A stretch of 37,803 nt of DNA from the NCBI RefSeq assembly GCF_001499735.1, contig NZ_LN848257.1, forward strand, positions 2,525,439 to 2,563,241, in the 5' to 3' direction. A model generated the notes under the pieces. It was given only the letters and a program-made list of their open reading frames with translations, did not search any database and was not told the DNA's origin. Source of the DNA: Thiocapsa sp. KS1. Its GTDB lineage: Bacteria; Pseudomonadota; Gammaproteobacteria; Chromatiales; Chromatiaceae. The translations under genes were made by a program, and so were the position numbers. Numbering within the stretch: the first letter of the stretch is position 1; each line of letters opens with the position of its first letter. Positions 16,595 through 26,784 of the stretch are shown here, piece after piece.

Positions 16595-17725
16595 GTGGTC
16601 AACGCCGAGCTCAAGCCCAATCTGCTCGACCTGGATCTTGCCGACTGCGAGAGACTGGTGCTCGGGCTCGGTTTCAAGGCGTTTCACGGCCGCAGCCTCT
16701 TCAAATGGATCCACAAGCACGGCGTCGTCGATTACGACGCCATGACGGACCTGTCCAGGGCGCTGCGCGATACGCTGCGCGAAACCGTCGAGATCCGCCT
16801 GCCGCGGATCATCCACGATCAGCCCTCCGCGGACGGCACCGTCAAGTGGATCATGGAGCTCGAAGACGGCCAGCGCATCGAGACCGTCTTCATCCCGGAG
16901 GGTCGCCGCACCACCATCTGCGTCTCCTCGCAGGTGGGTTGCGCGCTCAACTGCTCCTTCTGCGCGACCGCCACGCAGGGCTTCAACCGCAACCTGACGG
17001 TCGGGGAGATCGCCGGTCAGATCTGGCATGCGACACGTCAGATGGGCGCCGCGCCCTCCAACGTCGTCATGATGGGCATGGGCGAGCCGCTGGCCAACTT
17101 CGATGCCGTCGTCAAGGCGATGGACATCATGCAGGACGACTTCGCCTACATGATCGCCAAGACGCGCCTGACGCTCAGCACCTCGGGCATCGTCCCGAAT
17201 ATTTATCGCCTGCGCGAGGTGAGCGACGTCTCGCTCGCCGTCTCGCTGCATGCGCCCAACGATGCCCTGCGCGACGAGCTGGTGCCGATCAATCGCAAGT
17301 ACCCGCTCGCCGAGCTGCTGCCGGCCTGCAAGGCGTACGTGGGCACCGACAAACGCCGCCGCATTACCTGGGAATACGTGATGCTCGACGGCGTCAACGA
17401 CAGCCTCGCGCACGCCAAACAAATGATCCGCCTCCTTGAGGGGATCCCGTCGAAGGTCAACCTGATCCCGTTCAACCCGTTCCCCGGAAACCAGTACGGC
17501 ACCTCGCCGCCGGAGCGCATCGAGGCCTTTCGCGCTCGGCTCGCCGGCGCCGGCATCTTCACCATGACCCGCAAGACCCGCGGCGACGAAATCGCCGCCG
17601 CGTGCGGACAGCTCGTCGGGCGCGTCGAGGATCGCACCCGTCGGCTCGGACGCGTCGCGGTCGCGATGCCGGCTGAGATCCCGCCGGCCGGCAGGGCCTG
17701 GCCCGGGAAGGCGGCGACGCCATGA
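16595..17725 (+). CDS. rlmN: 23S rRNA A2503 / tRNA A37 C2-methyltransferase
   Basis: A radical-SAM enzyme that methylates C2 of A2503 in 23S rRNA and A37 of some tRNAs. The product is 376 residues (E. coli 384). The iron-sulfur cluster motif is CALNCSFC (Cys116, 120, 123). MMGMGEPLANF and LSTSGIVP are family signatures, and the second catalytic Cys is in AAACGQL near residue 348. The start is a GTG at 16595 with GAGGATCC upstream. A longer frame from 15998 crosses ndk and is not real. The gene ends in an ATGA overlap with pilW, consistent with coupled translation. Confidence 0.97.
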   Translation: MVNAELKPNLLDLDLADCERLVLGLGFKAFHGRSLFKWIHKHGVVDYDAMTDLSRALRDTLRETVEIRLPRIIHDQPSADGTVKWIMELEDGQRIETVFIPEGRRTTICVSSQVGCALNCSFCATATQGFNRNLTVGEIAGQIWHATRQMGAAPSNVVMMGMGEPLANFDAVVKAMDIMQDDFAYMIAKTRLTLSTSGIVPNIYRLREVSDVSLAVSLHAPNDALRDELVPINRKYPLAELLPACKAYVGTDKRRRITWEYVMLDGVNDSLAHAKQMIRLLEGIPSKVNLIPFNPFPGNQYGTSPPERIEAFRARLAGAGIFTMTRKTRGDEIAAACGQLVGRVEDRTRRLGRVAVAMPAEIPPAGRAWPGKAATP

Positions 17726-18516
17726 CGAGCCCTCTTGCCGGCCGTCTCTTGACCCACGGAGTCCTGGTGCCGACCGCACTCTGTCTCGGCTTGGTCGGCT
17801 GCGCGAGCAAAGCGACCCAACAAGACGACGATCCGCTCGGGCTCGATCCGCAGGACAGCCCCGCGTCGCTCTACGTCGAAATGGCGGAGGAGTACTACAA
17901 CCGCGGTCAGACCGAGGTCGCCTTCCGTCGCGCCCAGCAAGCGATCGAGGCGGACAAGAATTACCCCAAGGCCCATGTGTGGCTCGCCTTCATGTACGAG
18001 GAGATGGGCAAGCCGGATCTCGCGGCCACGCACTACGACCGCGCGCTCCAACTCGCGCCGAACAACTCGGAGGTCCTCTATGCGTTCGGCGCCTATCGGT
18101 GTCGACAGAAGCGCTATGCCGAGGCGGATGTCTACCTGAAGAAGGCGCTGGACAATCCGCTCTATGCAACGCCTTGGGTCGCAATGACCAATGCGGGGAC
18201 GTGCGCAAGCAGCGCCGGTGACGCGGCCAAGGCGGAACGCTACTATCGCGCTGCGGTGGCGGCCAACCCGGGGTTCGGGCCGGCGCTCGCGAAGCTCGCC
18301 GAGCTGGAGCTCAAGCGCGGGAATGCGCAGGCGGCAAAGGTCTATCTGGACCGCTACTTCGAGCCGACCACCTTGCGAACCGCGGCGACGGCCCGAACCG
18401 CGCTCGTCAGCGCCGTGAAAACCGAGCGTGCACTCGGTAACCGGACCCGCGCTGCCGAGTACGAGAAGGTGCTGCGCGCAAACTTCCCCGATTCGCCCGA
18501 GATCCGTGAGCTGTAG
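17722..18516 (+). CDS. pilW: Type IV pilus assembly lipoprotein PilW/PilF (TPR protein)
   Basis: Acts as the pilotin that helps the PilQ secretin insert and oligomerise in the outer membrane. The 264-residue protein has a signal peptide ending in the lipobox LVGC (Cys27). About six TPR-like helix pairs follow, for example LYVEMAEEYYNRGQTEVAFRRAQQAIEADKNYPKAH and AHVWLAFMYEEMGKPDLAATHYDRALQLAPNN. Its place between rlmN and rodZ is the conserved location of this gene in gammaproteobacteria. The start overlaps the rlmN stop by 4 nt. Confidence 0.92.
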   Translation: MTSPLAGRLLTHGVLVPTALCLGLVGCASKATQQDDDPLGLDPQDSPASLYVEMAEEYYNRGQTEVAFRRAQQAIEADKNYPKAHVWLAFMYEEMGKPDLAATHYDRALQLAPNNSEVLYAFGAYRCRQKRYAEADVYLKKALDNPLYATPWVAMTNAGTCASSAGDAAKAERYYRAAVAANPGFGPALAKLAELELKRGNAQAAKVYLDRYFEPTTLRTAATARTALVSAVKTERALGNRTRAAEYEKVLRANFPDSPEIREL

Positions 18517-18527
18517 GGACCTCAAGA

Positions 18528-19667
18528 GTGACAAACCAGACACAAGCGACCGACCCGAACGACCAGAACGTGGTCGAGTTCGGCGATAGCCCCGGGCGAC
18601 GCCTGCGGGTTCAACGCCAATCGCGCGGCCTGGCGGTCGAGCGTATCGCCGCGCAGCTGCATCTCAAGCCCGAGATCGTCGAGGCACTCGAGCAAGACCG
18701 CTTCGACCTCTTGCCCGATCCGGTCTTCATCACCGGCTATCTGCGCAACTATGCGCGCATGCTCGGGCTCGACCCGCTACCGCTGATCGCCGCCTATCAG
18801 GCCCACGCGGGGACACCCAAGAGCATCGAGCCGACCCGCCCCATACCGGGCGCGGATCTCGACTCGGGCGGAACCCGGTTCCTGGTGCGCCTCGTCAGCC
18901 TCGCCTTGGCGGCCGCAGTGATCGCCGTGATTGCGCTCTGGTGGCACGACCGACCCGAGGTTTCACCGGAGCTGAGCCCCGCCGCGACCGAGCTTGGCCC
19001 GGACGCGACCGCGCTCGCCCTGGATGCCCGGTCGATCGACGGGAGCGCCTCGGCGGTTGCCGAGGAGACGCCCGACACCGCGACCGGGCCGGTGGACCGA
19101 TCGGATCGGGATCGCGTCGCGATACCCGAATCGCGCGAGTCCCCGATCCCCGACGCGGCCGAGCCCGGTTCCGAGCCTGGTTCCGAGCAGGCCCGGGCCG
19201 CAGTCGCCTCGCCGACATCCGAAACAGGTTCTCATACCGCATCGAGCGCGGTCGAAACGGCTCCCCCGGGGCCGAGCGAGACACCCTCGGCTCGTACGAC
19301 GACCCCGGCGCCGTCCCCGGGGGCCACGCCCGCACCGGCTCAGATCCCGACCGATCCCGTCGTCGCTGCCGCCGTGCCTGCGCCCACGCCCGAGCAGGCT
19401 CAGGCTCAGGCAGCGGAGAAGGGCATCGTCCTCGAATTTACCGGCCCGTCCTGGCTGGAGGTCCGCGATGCCGCAGGACAGCGGATCATCGCCGGCGAGA
19501 TGAAGGCAGGTGATCGACGCGAGGTGACCGGGCAAGCGCCCTTGCGATTTACCGTGGGACGGGTCAACAACAGCAGCATGACGGTCGACGGCAAACCCTT
19601 CGACCTCGAGGGTCGTTCGCGCGGAAACGTCGCGCGCTTCTCGCTCGATCCGGAGTCGCCCGAGTGA
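18528..19667 (+). CDS. rodZ: RodZ-type cell-shape protein (HTH, one membrane helix, DUF4115)
   Basis: RodZ links MreB filaments to the inner membrane and helps set rod shape. The 379-residue product starts at a GTG 11 bp after pilW. Residues about 20-85 form the cytoplasmic HTH ([33 protein letters not shown]). A single membrane helix lies at about 118-139 ([22 protein letters not shown]). A long Pro/Ala/Glu-rich periplasmic linker covers about 145-300. The C-terminal DUF4115 beta domain covers about 300-370 ([22 protein letters not shown]). In many gammaproteobacteria ispG follows rodZ; here hisS follows directly. Confidence 0.93.
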   Translation: MTNQTQATDPNDQNVVEFGDSPGRRLRVQRQSRGLAVERIAAQLHLKPEIVEALEQDRFDLLPDPVFITGYLRNYARMLGLDPLPLIAAYQAHAGTPKSIEPTRPIPGADLDSGGTRFLVRLVSLALAAAVIAVIALWWHDRPEVSPELSPAATELGPDATALALDARSIDGSASAVAEETPDTATGPVDRSDRDRVAIPESRESPIPDAAEPGSEPGSEQARAAVASPTSETGSHTASSAVETAPPGPSETPSARTTTPAPSPGATPAPAQIPTDPVVAAAVPAPTPEQAQAQAAEKGIVLEFTGPSWLEVRDAAGQRIIAGEMKAGDRREVTGQAPLRFTVGRVNNSSMTVDGKPFDLEGRSRGNVARFSLDPESPE

Positions 19668-19725
19668 CGGCGCGCCCGGACCGAAGCCGCTCGGCCCGTC
19701 GCCCGCACCCATCGAGCCACCGAAC

Positions 19726-21000
19726 ATGAGCAAATACATCCAGGCCATTCGCGGGATGCACGACATCCTGCCCGAGGCCGTCGCTACCTGGCATCGCATC
19801 GAGGACACCGCGCGCAGCATCCTTGCGGGCTACGGCTATGCCGAGATCCGCACGCCGATCCTCGAGGTCACGGATCTCTTCAAGCGCTCCATCGGCGAGG
19901 TCACCGACATCGTCGAGAAGGAGATGTACAGCTTCGAGGACCGCAACGGCGACAGCCTGAGCCTGCGTCCCGAAGGAACGGCAAGCTGCGTGCGTGCCGC
20001 GATCGAGCACGGGCTGCTCGTACAGCCCCAGCGCCTGTGGTATCGCGGACCGATGTTTCGCCATGAGCGCCCGCAGCGCGGGCGCTATCGGCAGTTCAAT
20101 CAAATCGGTGCCGAGGTGTTCGGGCTCGCGGGTCCGGATATCGATCTCGAGCTGATCCTGCTGACCGCACGGCTGTGGCGCACGCTCGGGTTGAACGGCC
20201 TTCGTCTGGAGATCAACAGTCTCGGGGACCCCGAGGAGCGCCGACTCTATCGCGAGCAGTTGGTGACCTACCTGGGTGCACATCGCGAGCATCTGGACGC
20301 CGAGAGTCTGCGGCGCCTGCACACCAACCCCCTGCGGGTTTTGGATTCCAAAGACCCGGAGACACAGAAGGTCGTCGCCGATGCGCCGACGCTGATGGAT
20401 CACCTCGGCGAGGACAGCCTGGCGCACTTTCACGGCATCCGCCACGGCCTCGACCAAGCGGGCATCCCCTACCGCCTCAACCCGCGGCTGGTCCGAGGTC
20501 TGGACTATTACAACCGGACCGTGTTCGAGTGGATCACCGAGGATCTCGGCGCGCAAGGCACCGTCTGTGCCGGCGGACGCTATGACGGATTGGTCGAGCA
20601 GCTCGGCGGGCGAGCGACACCGGCCGTCGGCTTTGCGTTGGGGCTCGAGCGATTGGTCGAGCTCCTCGCGCTCGCCGGTCATGCCGGCGAGCCCGCGGTG
20701 CATGCCTACCTGGTCGCGGTCGGCGATCAGGCCCAGCGCGAGGCCCCGCTTTTGGCCGAGCGCCTGCGCGACACCTTGCCGCGGCTGCGCCTCATGTCCC
20801 ACTGCGGCGGCGGCAGCTTCAAGAGCCAGTTCAAGAAGGCCGACAGGAGCGGAGCGGCCTACGCACTCATCCTCGGCGAGTCCGAGTTGGCGCAGGGTAG
20901 CGTCGGCGTCAAGCCCTTGCGGGACGAGAGCGGCCAGCAGGAGCTCGGGTTCGACGATCTGGTCGACTTCCTGAACCGATACACAGAGACACAGGACTGA
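19726..21000 (+). CDS. hisS: Histidyl-tRNA synthetase
   Basis: A class II aminoacyl-tRNA synthetase, 424 residues (E. coli 424). Visible motifs include IRGMHDILP at the N-terminus, [11 protein letters not shown], motif 2 ([20 protein letters not shown], about 105-124), [13 protein letters not shown] with the histidine A signature, [14 protein letters not shown], and motif 3 GFALGLERL. The C-terminal anticodon-binding domain ends in GVKPLR. It lies 58 bp after rodZ and before yfgM. Confidence 0.98.
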   Translation: MSKYIQAIRGMHDILPEAVATWHRIEDTARSILAGYGYAEIRTPILEVTDLFKRSIGEVTDIVEKEMYSFEDRNGDSLSLRPEGTASCVRAAIEHGLLVQPQRLWYRGPMFRHERPQRGRYRQFNQIGAEVFGLAGPDIDLELILLTARLWRTLGLNGLRLEINSLGDPEERRLYREQLVTYLGAHREHLDAESLRRLHTNPLRVLDSKDPETQKVVADAPTLMDHLGEDSLAHFHGIRHGLDQAGIPYRLNPRLVRGLDYYNRTVFEWITEDLGAQGTVCAGGRYDGLVEQLGGRATPAVGFALGLERLVELLALAGHAGEPAVHAYLVAVGDQAQREAPLLAERLRDTLPRLRLMSHCGGGSFKSQFKKADRSGAAYALILGESELAQGSVGVKPLRDESGQQELGFDDLVDFLNRYTETQD

Positions 21001-21061
21001 TGGACGCGGGCACGTCCGGCCGTCAAGCCGCCCCGGGATCCCTATCACGACGGAGAGAGCA

Positions 21062-21688
21062 GTGAGCTACGAAACCGACGACGAAAAAGTCGAAGCCATC
21101 AAGGCCTGGTGGAAGGAGAACGGAGTCGCGATCGTCATGGGCATCGCGATCGGACTTGCCGCCATCGTCGGCTGGCGCTCCTGGGGCGATTATCGCGACA
21201 GCGTCGCCGGTCAGGGCTCGACGGTCTTCGACCAGGTCCTCGCAAGCGCAGGCACGGGTCAAACCGACGCGGTCATGGCGCAGGCCCGCGTGCTCAATGA
21301 CGATTTCGCGTCGACACCCTACGCCGCGTTGGGCGCTCTGGTCGAAGCGAAGGCGCTTTACGAGTCCGGTCAGCCCGACGCCGCGATGACGGCCTTGACA
21401 CGCGTGATCGCCGCCGCCCCGGATCCGGCCCTGGCCCGCATCGCGGCACTCAGGCTGGCACGAATTCAGGTCGCTCAGGGGCAGCTCGACGAGGCCGCCA
21501 AGACCGTTGCCGCCCACGATACCAGTCCGGAGTTTGCCGGCGACTTCGCCGCCGTCCGAGGCGACATCGCCGCGGCACGCGGGGATACGGCCGCGGCACG
21601 CGAGGCCTATGAGCAGGCGATCGCCAAAGAGAGCGGCTTCTCGCAAGTGATCCGTCTCAAGCTCGACAACCTGCCCGCAGCCGGTTAG
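21062..21688 (+). CDS. yfgM: YfgM-family inner-membrane TPR protein
   Basis: A chaperone-network protein that associates with the SecYEG translocon and periplasmic chaperones. The 208-residue product starts at a GTG with GGAGAG 6 nt upstream. It has a short cytoplasmic start ([16 protein letters not shown]), a membrane helix ([17 protein letters not shown]) and a periplasmic TPR-like domain, with the usual [17 protein letters not shown] and [14 protein letters not shown] repeats. It is in the expected position between hisS and bamB; its TAG stop overlaps a possible upstream GTG of bamB. Confidence 0.93.
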   Translation: MSYETDDEKVEAIKAWWKENGVAIVMGIAIGLAAIVGWRSWGDYRDSVAGQGSTVFDQVLASAGTGQTDAVMAQARVLNDDFASTPYAALGALVEAKALYESGQPDAAMTALTRVIAAAPDPALARIAALRLARIQVAQGQLDEAAKTVAAHDTSPEFAGDFAAVRGDIAAARGDTAAAREAYEQAIAKESGFSQVIRLKLDNLPAAG

Positions 21689-21705
21689 TGGTCACAGAGC
21701 CGCCT

Positions 21706-23007
21706 ATGGTCAAGCAATCGACAGCGGGCGCCGCCCGTCTCGGGGTACTGCTTCTCGCCGGCCTATTGAGCGGTTGCGGCATGATCCCCTGGCTCGGCGC
21801 CGACAAGGATCCGACCCCGCCGACCAAGCTCACGGAGATCGTCCAGAGCGTCGGCTTGACGACCCTCTGGTCCGAGCGGGTGACGCGCGGCACGGCCGGG
21901 CGGCGGCTCTATCTGGTTCCGATGCTTGCTGCGGACCGCCTCTATGTCGCCGATTCGCGCGGTCGGCTGGTCGCCGTCGCCGCGGACAGCGGACGCGTGC
22001 TGTGGGAGCGCGACACCGACCTGCATTTCAGCGGCGGCCCGGACGTGAAGGGCGATCGGTTGGTCATCGGCACCAGCCGGGGCGAGCTTCTCGCCTTCTC
22101 CGGCAGCGACGGCAAAGAGCTGTGGAAGACACAGCTCGGCAGCGAGATCCTCTCGATCCCGCGCCTGACCGACACCGCCCAAGTCATCGTCCATACCCTC
22201 GACGACAGCATCTACGGGATCGACGCCAACACCGGCGCCCAGCAATGGCGCGTCAACTATCCGGCGCCCGTGCTCACCTTGCGCGGCAGCAGCAGTCCGG
22301 TCGTGACGCCTGCCGGGGTCCTGGTCGGCCTCTCCGGCGGCAAGCTCCTGAACCTCGACCCGGCCGACGGCACCCCGCTCTGGGAGGTCGCCATCACCCG
22401 CCCGAGCGGACGCTCCGAGCTCTCGCGCATCGCCGACATCGATGCCGACCCGGTCGTGATCGGAACCATCGCCTTCGTCGGCTCCTACAACGGCGATCTG
22501 GCCGCCGTCGACATCACCACCGGCACCATCATCTGGCGGCGCGAGCTCTCTGCACACGCCGGACTCGCCGCCGACGCCTCCGACCTTTTCATTACGGACT
22601 CGAACGACCAGATCTGGGGCGCGGACCCGAGCGACGGCGCCGGACGCTGGCGCCAAGAGGGTCTGCGCTACCGTCAGGTAACCGCCCCCGCGCTGGTCGG
22701 CAACCTGATCGCGGTCGGCGACCTCGAAGGGTATGTCCACCTGCTCACGCGCTCGGACGGGCGCCTGGTCGGGCGCACCCGCATGTCCGGCAAAGGGGCG
22801 ATTACGGCACGGCCTTTGGTCGTCGGCAACCGTCTCTACGTCTTCGCCGACGACGGCACCCTGGCCGCATTGAGCATCGGCGTCGCGCCCGCGGCCAAGA
22901 TGGGCCTGCGCGGCAGCGCGCCAGCCGACGCCGGTGCAGCCTCGCGCGATGTCGACACCGCACCGGCCGATTCGCCGGGATCCGCACCACCGGAGTCCAG
23001 CCCCTGA
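21706..23007 (+). CDS. bamB: Outer-membrane assembly lipoprotein BamB
   Basis: A subunit of the BAM complex that inserts beta-barrel proteins in the outer membrane. From the ATG at 21706 the product is 433 residues. A signal peptide ends in lipobox LLSGC, followed by an eight-bladed beta-propeller. Repeated blade patterns are visible: [48 protein letters not shown] and [13 protein letters not shown] at 21688 would add six residues and overlap the yfgM stop; the ATG gives a more typical signal peptide. The C-terminal 40 residues are a low-complexity Ala/Pro/Ser tail not typical of E. coli BamB. The der start lies 6 bp downstream. Confidence 0.95.
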   Translation: MVKQSTAGAARLGVLLLAGLLSGCGMIPWLGADKDPTPPTKLTEIVQSVGLTTLWSERVTRGTAGRRLYLVPMLAADRLYVADSRGRLVAVAADSGRVLWERDTDLHFSGGPDVKGDRLVIGTSRGELLAFSGSDGKELWKTQLGSEILSIPRLTDTAQVIVHTLDDSIYGIDANTGAQQWRVNYPAPVLTLRGSSSPVVTPAGVLVGLSGGKLLNLDPADGTPLWEVAITRPSGRSELSRIADIDADPVVIGTIAFVGSYNGDLAAVDITTGTIIWRRELSAHAGLAADASDLFITDSNDQIWGADPSDGAGRWRQEGLRYRQVTAPALVGNLIAVGDLEGYVHLLTRSDGRLVGRTRMSGKGAITARPLVVGNRLYVFADDGTLAALSIGVAPAAKMGLRGSAPADAGAASRDVDTAPADSPGSAPPESSP

Positions 23008-23012
23008 ACGGC

Positions 23013-24413
23013 ATGCTGCCCGTCATCACACTGATCGGCCGCCCCAACGTGGGCAAGTCGACGCTCTTCAATCGCCTGACGCACACCCGGGATGCCTTGG
23101 TTGCGGATTTTCCCGGCCTGACCCGCGATCGCCAGTACGGGATCGGCGTGGTGGGACCAAGCCGCTACGTGATCGTCGACACCGGCGGTATCAGTCAAGC
23201 CGTCGACGGGGTCGAGGCCCTGATGGAGCGCCAGGTCCAGCTCGCGATCGACGAAGCGGATCATCTGCTTTTCCTCGTCGACGCGCGCGACGGCTGCACC
23301 CCGGGCGACATCGAGATCGCCGCACGGCTGCGCCGCATGGGCAAGCCGGTCAGCCTGGTGGTCAACAAGAGCGACACCATGGACCCGGTGCTGGCCACCG
23401 GCGACTTCCATCGACTCGGTCTCGGCGAGCCCAGGGCGGTCTCGGCCACCCATGGCCGCGGCGTGCAAGACCTCATCGACGCGGTCTTCGGCGGATTCCC
23501 GGCGACCGACGAGGAGGGGATCGGGGCGGCGGAGACCGAGGAAGGCATCCGGGTCGCGATTGTCGGGCGCCCGAACGCGGGCAAATCCACGCTCATCAAC
23601 CGCATCCTCGGCGACGATCGGCTGGTCACCTTCGACAGTCCGGGTACCACGCGCGACAGCATCTTCGTCCCCTTCGAGCAGCAAGGTCGGCACTACACCC
23701 TGATCGATACCGCGGGCATGCGCCGCCGCGCCCGGATCGACGACGTGATCGAGAAGTTCAGCGTCATCAAGACACTCCAGGCGATCGACGCGGCCAATGT
23801 CGTCATCCTGGTGCTCGATGCACACGAGGGCGTCGGCGAGCAGGACGCCACGCTCGCGGGACACATCATCGAGCGCGGACGCGCACTGGTGGTCGCGATC
23901 AACAAGTGGGACGGGCTGGCCCCTGACCAACGCGAGCAGATCAAGACCCAGTTCGCGCGCAAGCTCGCCTTCCTCGACTTCGCCAAGATGCACCTGGTCT
24001 CCGCCCTGCACGGCAGCGGTGTCGGCCTCCTGCTCGACGAGGTCGAAAAGGCCTATGCCAACGCCACCCGCAACCTCTCGACACCCGAGCTGACGCGACT
24101 GCTCGAGGACGCCGTCCAGGAGCATCAACCCCCGCTGGTGCACGGGCGGCGCATCAAGCTGCGCTATGCTCATCAGGGCGGACGCAACCCGCCCATCATC
24201 ATCATCCACGGCAACCAGACCGAGTCGGTCCCGGACACCTACAAGCGGTATCTGATCAACCGCTTCAGACGCGAGCTCAAGCTCCTCGGCACCCCCTTGC
24301 GGATCGAGTTCAAAAGCGGCACCAACCCCTTCGCGGGTCGCCGCAACAAGCTCACCCCAAGCCAGATCAAGCACCGCCAGCGTCTCAAGACGTTCGTGAA
24401 TCGCAAGCGATAA
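23013..24413 (+). CDS. der: Double-domain GTPase Der (EngA), ribosome assembly
   Basis: Der has two tandem GTPase domains and a KH-like domain, and is needed for maturation of the 50S ribosomal subunit. The 466-residue product has G1 GRPNVGKS at 9-16, DTGG at 56-59 and NKSD at 118-121. The second domain has GRPNAGKS at 185-192, DTAGM and NKWD. The C-terminal KH-like region reads [22 protein letters not shown] and ends [18 protein letters not shown]. The ATG at 23013 was chosen because homology begins at residue 1; the longer open frame upstream lies within bamB. It is the last gene of the conserved cluster. Confidence 0.98.
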   Translation: MLPVITLIGRPNVGKSTLFNRLTHTRDALVADFPGLTRDRQYGIGVVGPSRYVIVDTGGISQAVDGVEALMERQVQLAIDEADHLLFLVDARDGCTPGDIEIAARLRRMGKPVSLVVNKSDTMDPVLATGDFHRLGLGEPRAVSATHGRGVQDLIDAVFGGFPATDEEGIGAAETEEGIRVAIVGRPNAGKSTLINRILGDDRLVTFDSPGTTRDSIFVPFEQQGRHYTLIDTAGMRRRARIDDVIEKFSVIKTLQAIDAANVVILVLDAHEGVGEQDATLAGHIIERGRALVVAINKWDGLAPDQREQIKTQFARKLAFLDFAKMHLVSALHGSGVGLLLDEVEKAYANATRNLSTPELTRLLEDAVQEHQPPLVHGRRIKLRYAHQGGRNPPIIIIHGNQTESVPDTYKRYLINRFRRELKLLGTPLRIEFKSGTNPFAGRRNKLTPSQIKHRQRLKTFVNRKR

Positions 24414-24439
24414 GCGACAATCGGAAACGGAAGCAAGTC

Positions 24440-26050
24440 ATGCTGATTCCACTGTTGCTCGCCCTCCTGTTGCTGCCCCGGATCGGCCTCGGGGCCGATT
24501 ACTATCTCAGTGCCGCAGGTCGAGATACAAACTCCGGAGCCTCACCTCAAGCGCCATGGCGCTCCTTGGACAAGATCAATGGCTTGATCCTCTTCCCCGG
24601 CGATCGCGTACTGATGCGGGGAGGGGACAGTTTTTACGGAACCTTGTTCTTCGATGCGTACGATCGAGGAACCGCGGCCTCCCCGATCCGTGTCGGCTCT
24701 TATGGAACCGGGAGGGCAACGATCCAGGCCGGGGAAGGCGATGGCATCTTTGCCTACAACACCGCCGGGTTCGTCATTTCCAACCTCAACGTCAGGGGAT
24801 CCGGCGCGGATGCCAACGACGGCGCCGGCATTATCTTCTACACCGACCTACCGGGAGGCGTGAAGCTCGACAGCATCACCTTGAGCAAGCTCGATGCAAG
24901 CGGGTTTGATCATGCAGGGGTCGAGATCGGCGCGTGGAACGGAACGACCGGGTTTACGAATGTCGCCGTCGACGGCGTACGCGCATACGACAACGCCAAA
25001 AACGGGATCACCGTTTGGGGATATGACGCACCCGGATTCAAGGGCTACGCCCACTCCAAGGTTTACATTACCGGAAGCTTCGCGTACCGAAACGAGGGAC
25101 TTTCCGGGGTGAATGAGCCAACCGGCAACGGCATCGTCATGTCCAACGTCGATGGTGGCCGAATCGCGCGATGCGTGGCCCATTCCAACGGTACGCGCAA
25201 CACATCGAGCAGCGGCCCGATCGGAATATGGGCGTGGCGCGCGAACAGAATCACAATCCAATTCAACGAGTCATACGGAAACCGCACAACGTCGGGAGCC
25301 GCCGACGGCGGTGGCTTCGATCTCGACGGCGGCGTAACGAATTCGTACCTGCAGTACAACTATTCGCACGAGAACGACGGTGCAGGGTATCTTTTGGCGC
25401 AATACGACTCGGCCCCGTTATTCAAAAACAACGTCATTCGATACAACATCTCCCAGAACGACGGGCGCCGCAACACCTATAGCGGGATCATGGTCTGGAG
25501 CAAGTCGCCGCTGGAAATCGTGAATAGCCATATTTACAACAACACGATTTTTATCTCGCCCTCGACGACAGGAAACGTCTGCGGTATCCGGGTAGCGTCC
25601 CCGACGTCGTCATTGAGCGTTCGCAACAATATCATCGTCACGACAGGCGGAGCCCCTCTTCTCTGTGTTGCGGGCGGCCAGAGCGGGCTTGCCGTCCAGG
25701 GCAACTCCTATTGGTCAAACGGCTCCCCGTTCAAGATCCAGTGGGGATCGACACTCTACTCGAGCCTCTCGGCCTTTCGGGGAACCGGGCAAGAAATGCT
25801 GAACGCGGTTCCGACCGGGTTCAATATCGATCCTGGACTCTTCAATCCCGGGCGCGGCGGAACCATCGAGAATCCGAGCGCATTGACGAAGATGCTCGAA
25901 TATCGCTTGACGGCCAACTCACCGCTCATCAACCGCGGAATCGACCTGAAAGCCCGGTTCGGAGTATCGACCGGCACGCGGGACTTTTACGGCACGGGCC
26001 TGCCTCAACGTGGCGCTTTCGATATCGGCGCCCATGAGCTCGCCTACTGA
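24440..26050 (+). CDS. Secreted right-handed parallel beta-helix protein
   Basis: The product is 536 residues with a strong signal peptide (LIPLLLALLLLPRIGLGA). The mature N-terminus YYLSAAGRDTNSGASPQAPWRSLDKIN is the typical opening of pectate-lyase-like or alginate-lyase/epimerase-like beta-helix proteins. Many short turns follow, rich in N, G and I/V (for example GFVISNLNVRGSG, NGIVMSNVDGGRIARC, NNVIRYNISQNDGRRN, SVRNNIIVTTGG). It ends with the common LTANSPLINRG and DIGAHEL motifs. Such proteins bind or cleave polysaccharides, but no specific catalytic residues could be assigned. It has a GGAAGCAAGTC ribosome-binding region and starts 26 bp after der, though it is not a usual member of that cluster. 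By eye its codons are more A/T-rich than its neighbours', which may mean recent acquisition. Confidence 0.85.
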   Translation: MLIPLLLALLLLPRIGLGADYYLSAAGRDTNSGASPQAPWRSLDKINGLILFPGDRVLMRGGDSFYGTLFFDAYDRGTAASPIRVGSYGTGRATIQAGEGDGIFAYNTAGFVISNLNVRGSGADANDGAGIIFYTDLPGGVKLDSITLSKLDASGFDHAGVEIGAWNGTTGFTNVAVDGVRAYDNAKNGITVWGYDAPGFKGYAHSKVYITGSFAYRNEGLSGVNEPTGNGIVMSNVDGGRIARCVAHSNGTRNTSSSGPIGIWAWRANRITIQFNESYGNRTTSGAADGGGFDLDGGVTNSYLQYNYSHENDGAGYLLAQYDSAPLFKNNVIRYNISQNDGRRNTYSGIMVWSKSPLEIVNSHIYNNTIFISPSTTGNVCGIRVASPTSSLSVRNNIIVTTGGAPLLCVAGGQSGLAVQGNSYWSNGSPFKIQWGSTLYSSLSAFRGTGQEMLNAVPTGFNIDPGLFNPGRGGTIENPSALTKMLEYRLTANSPLINRGIDLKARFGVSTGTRDFYGTGLPQRGAFDIGAHELAY

Positions 26051-26133
26051 TCTCGAAGCCCGCTGGCTGAGCGTGCCGAAAAATACCGATCGGATCCCCC
26101 TACCGGCCGCACTGCGCTCGACCGAGGATCGAC

Positions 26134-26604
26134 GTGATTCAGGAATCCCCCATCACCGACATCGCCCAGATCATCGAGCTCGCGGTCGCGCCGGTGTTTC
26201 TGCTCTCCGGCATCGGGGCGATGCTGGCGGTCATGACCAACCGCCTCTCTCGTATCGTGGATCGGGCTCGCCGGGTGGAATCAGAGGCCAAAACAGACCC
26301 TGCCGAGACTCCCGACCCGGACCCCGAGATCGAGCTGCTGTCGAGGCGCGCAAAACTGATCGGACTCTCGATCGGACTCTGCACCATCACCGCCTTGTTG
26401 GTGTCGTCGGTCATCGCGATCCTGTTCCTCGGTGCCTTTCTGACCTTCGATGCAGCCGTTCTGGTGGCCCTGCTCTTCATCGCCGCGATGTTCGCGTTCA
26501 TCGCAGCCTTGCTGTTTTTCCTGCGCGAGGTCCTGCTCGCCACGGCGGGCCTGCGCTTCTTGCGGCGAGCCCGAGCTGCGGCACCCACGGTAAAGCAATC
26601 CTGA
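26134..26604 (+). CDS. DUF2721-family membrane protein
   Basis: The product is 156 residues, starting at a GTG with GAGGATC upstream. The first helix (IELAVAPVFLLSGIGAMLAVMTNRLSRIVDRAR) carries the family's N-R-L-x-R-I-x-D-R pattern. A polar, acidic loop follows, then two or three helices (LSIGLCTITALLVSSVIAILFLGAF, VLVALLFIAAMFAFIAALLFFLREV). The function of this family is unknown; the R-rich cytoplasmic side after the first helix is its most conserved part. It follows the beta-helix gene by 83 bp with no evident functional link. Confidence 0.82.
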   Translation: MIQESPITDIAQIIELAVAPVFLLSGIGAMLAVMTNRLSRIVDRARRVESEAKTDPAETPDPDPEIELLSRRAKLIGLSIGLCTITALLVSSVIAILFLGAFLTFDAAVLVALLFIAAMFAFIAALLFFLREVLLATAGLRFLRRARAAAPTVKQS

Positions 26605-26784
26605 CGCGAATCTTCCGGCCGCTTCCTGGGGGTAACGGCCCCGCGAGTCGTGTCGATCGCCGACAGTAGAGGCTCGGATGGGATTCAAGATCGGTCACAA
26701 AACTGGCACACTTGCCGACGGACGCTAGAGATCGGCCGCAACGACAGCCGGTCACCCACTCACCCCCTGAGGTCCGACCACAGC

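Noticed and set aside
26695-26720. Second sigma-54-like element (TGGCAC...TTGC) upstream of trpB2
   Set aside because: The GG and GC are only 7 nt apart rather than 10, so it does not fit RpoN spacing.
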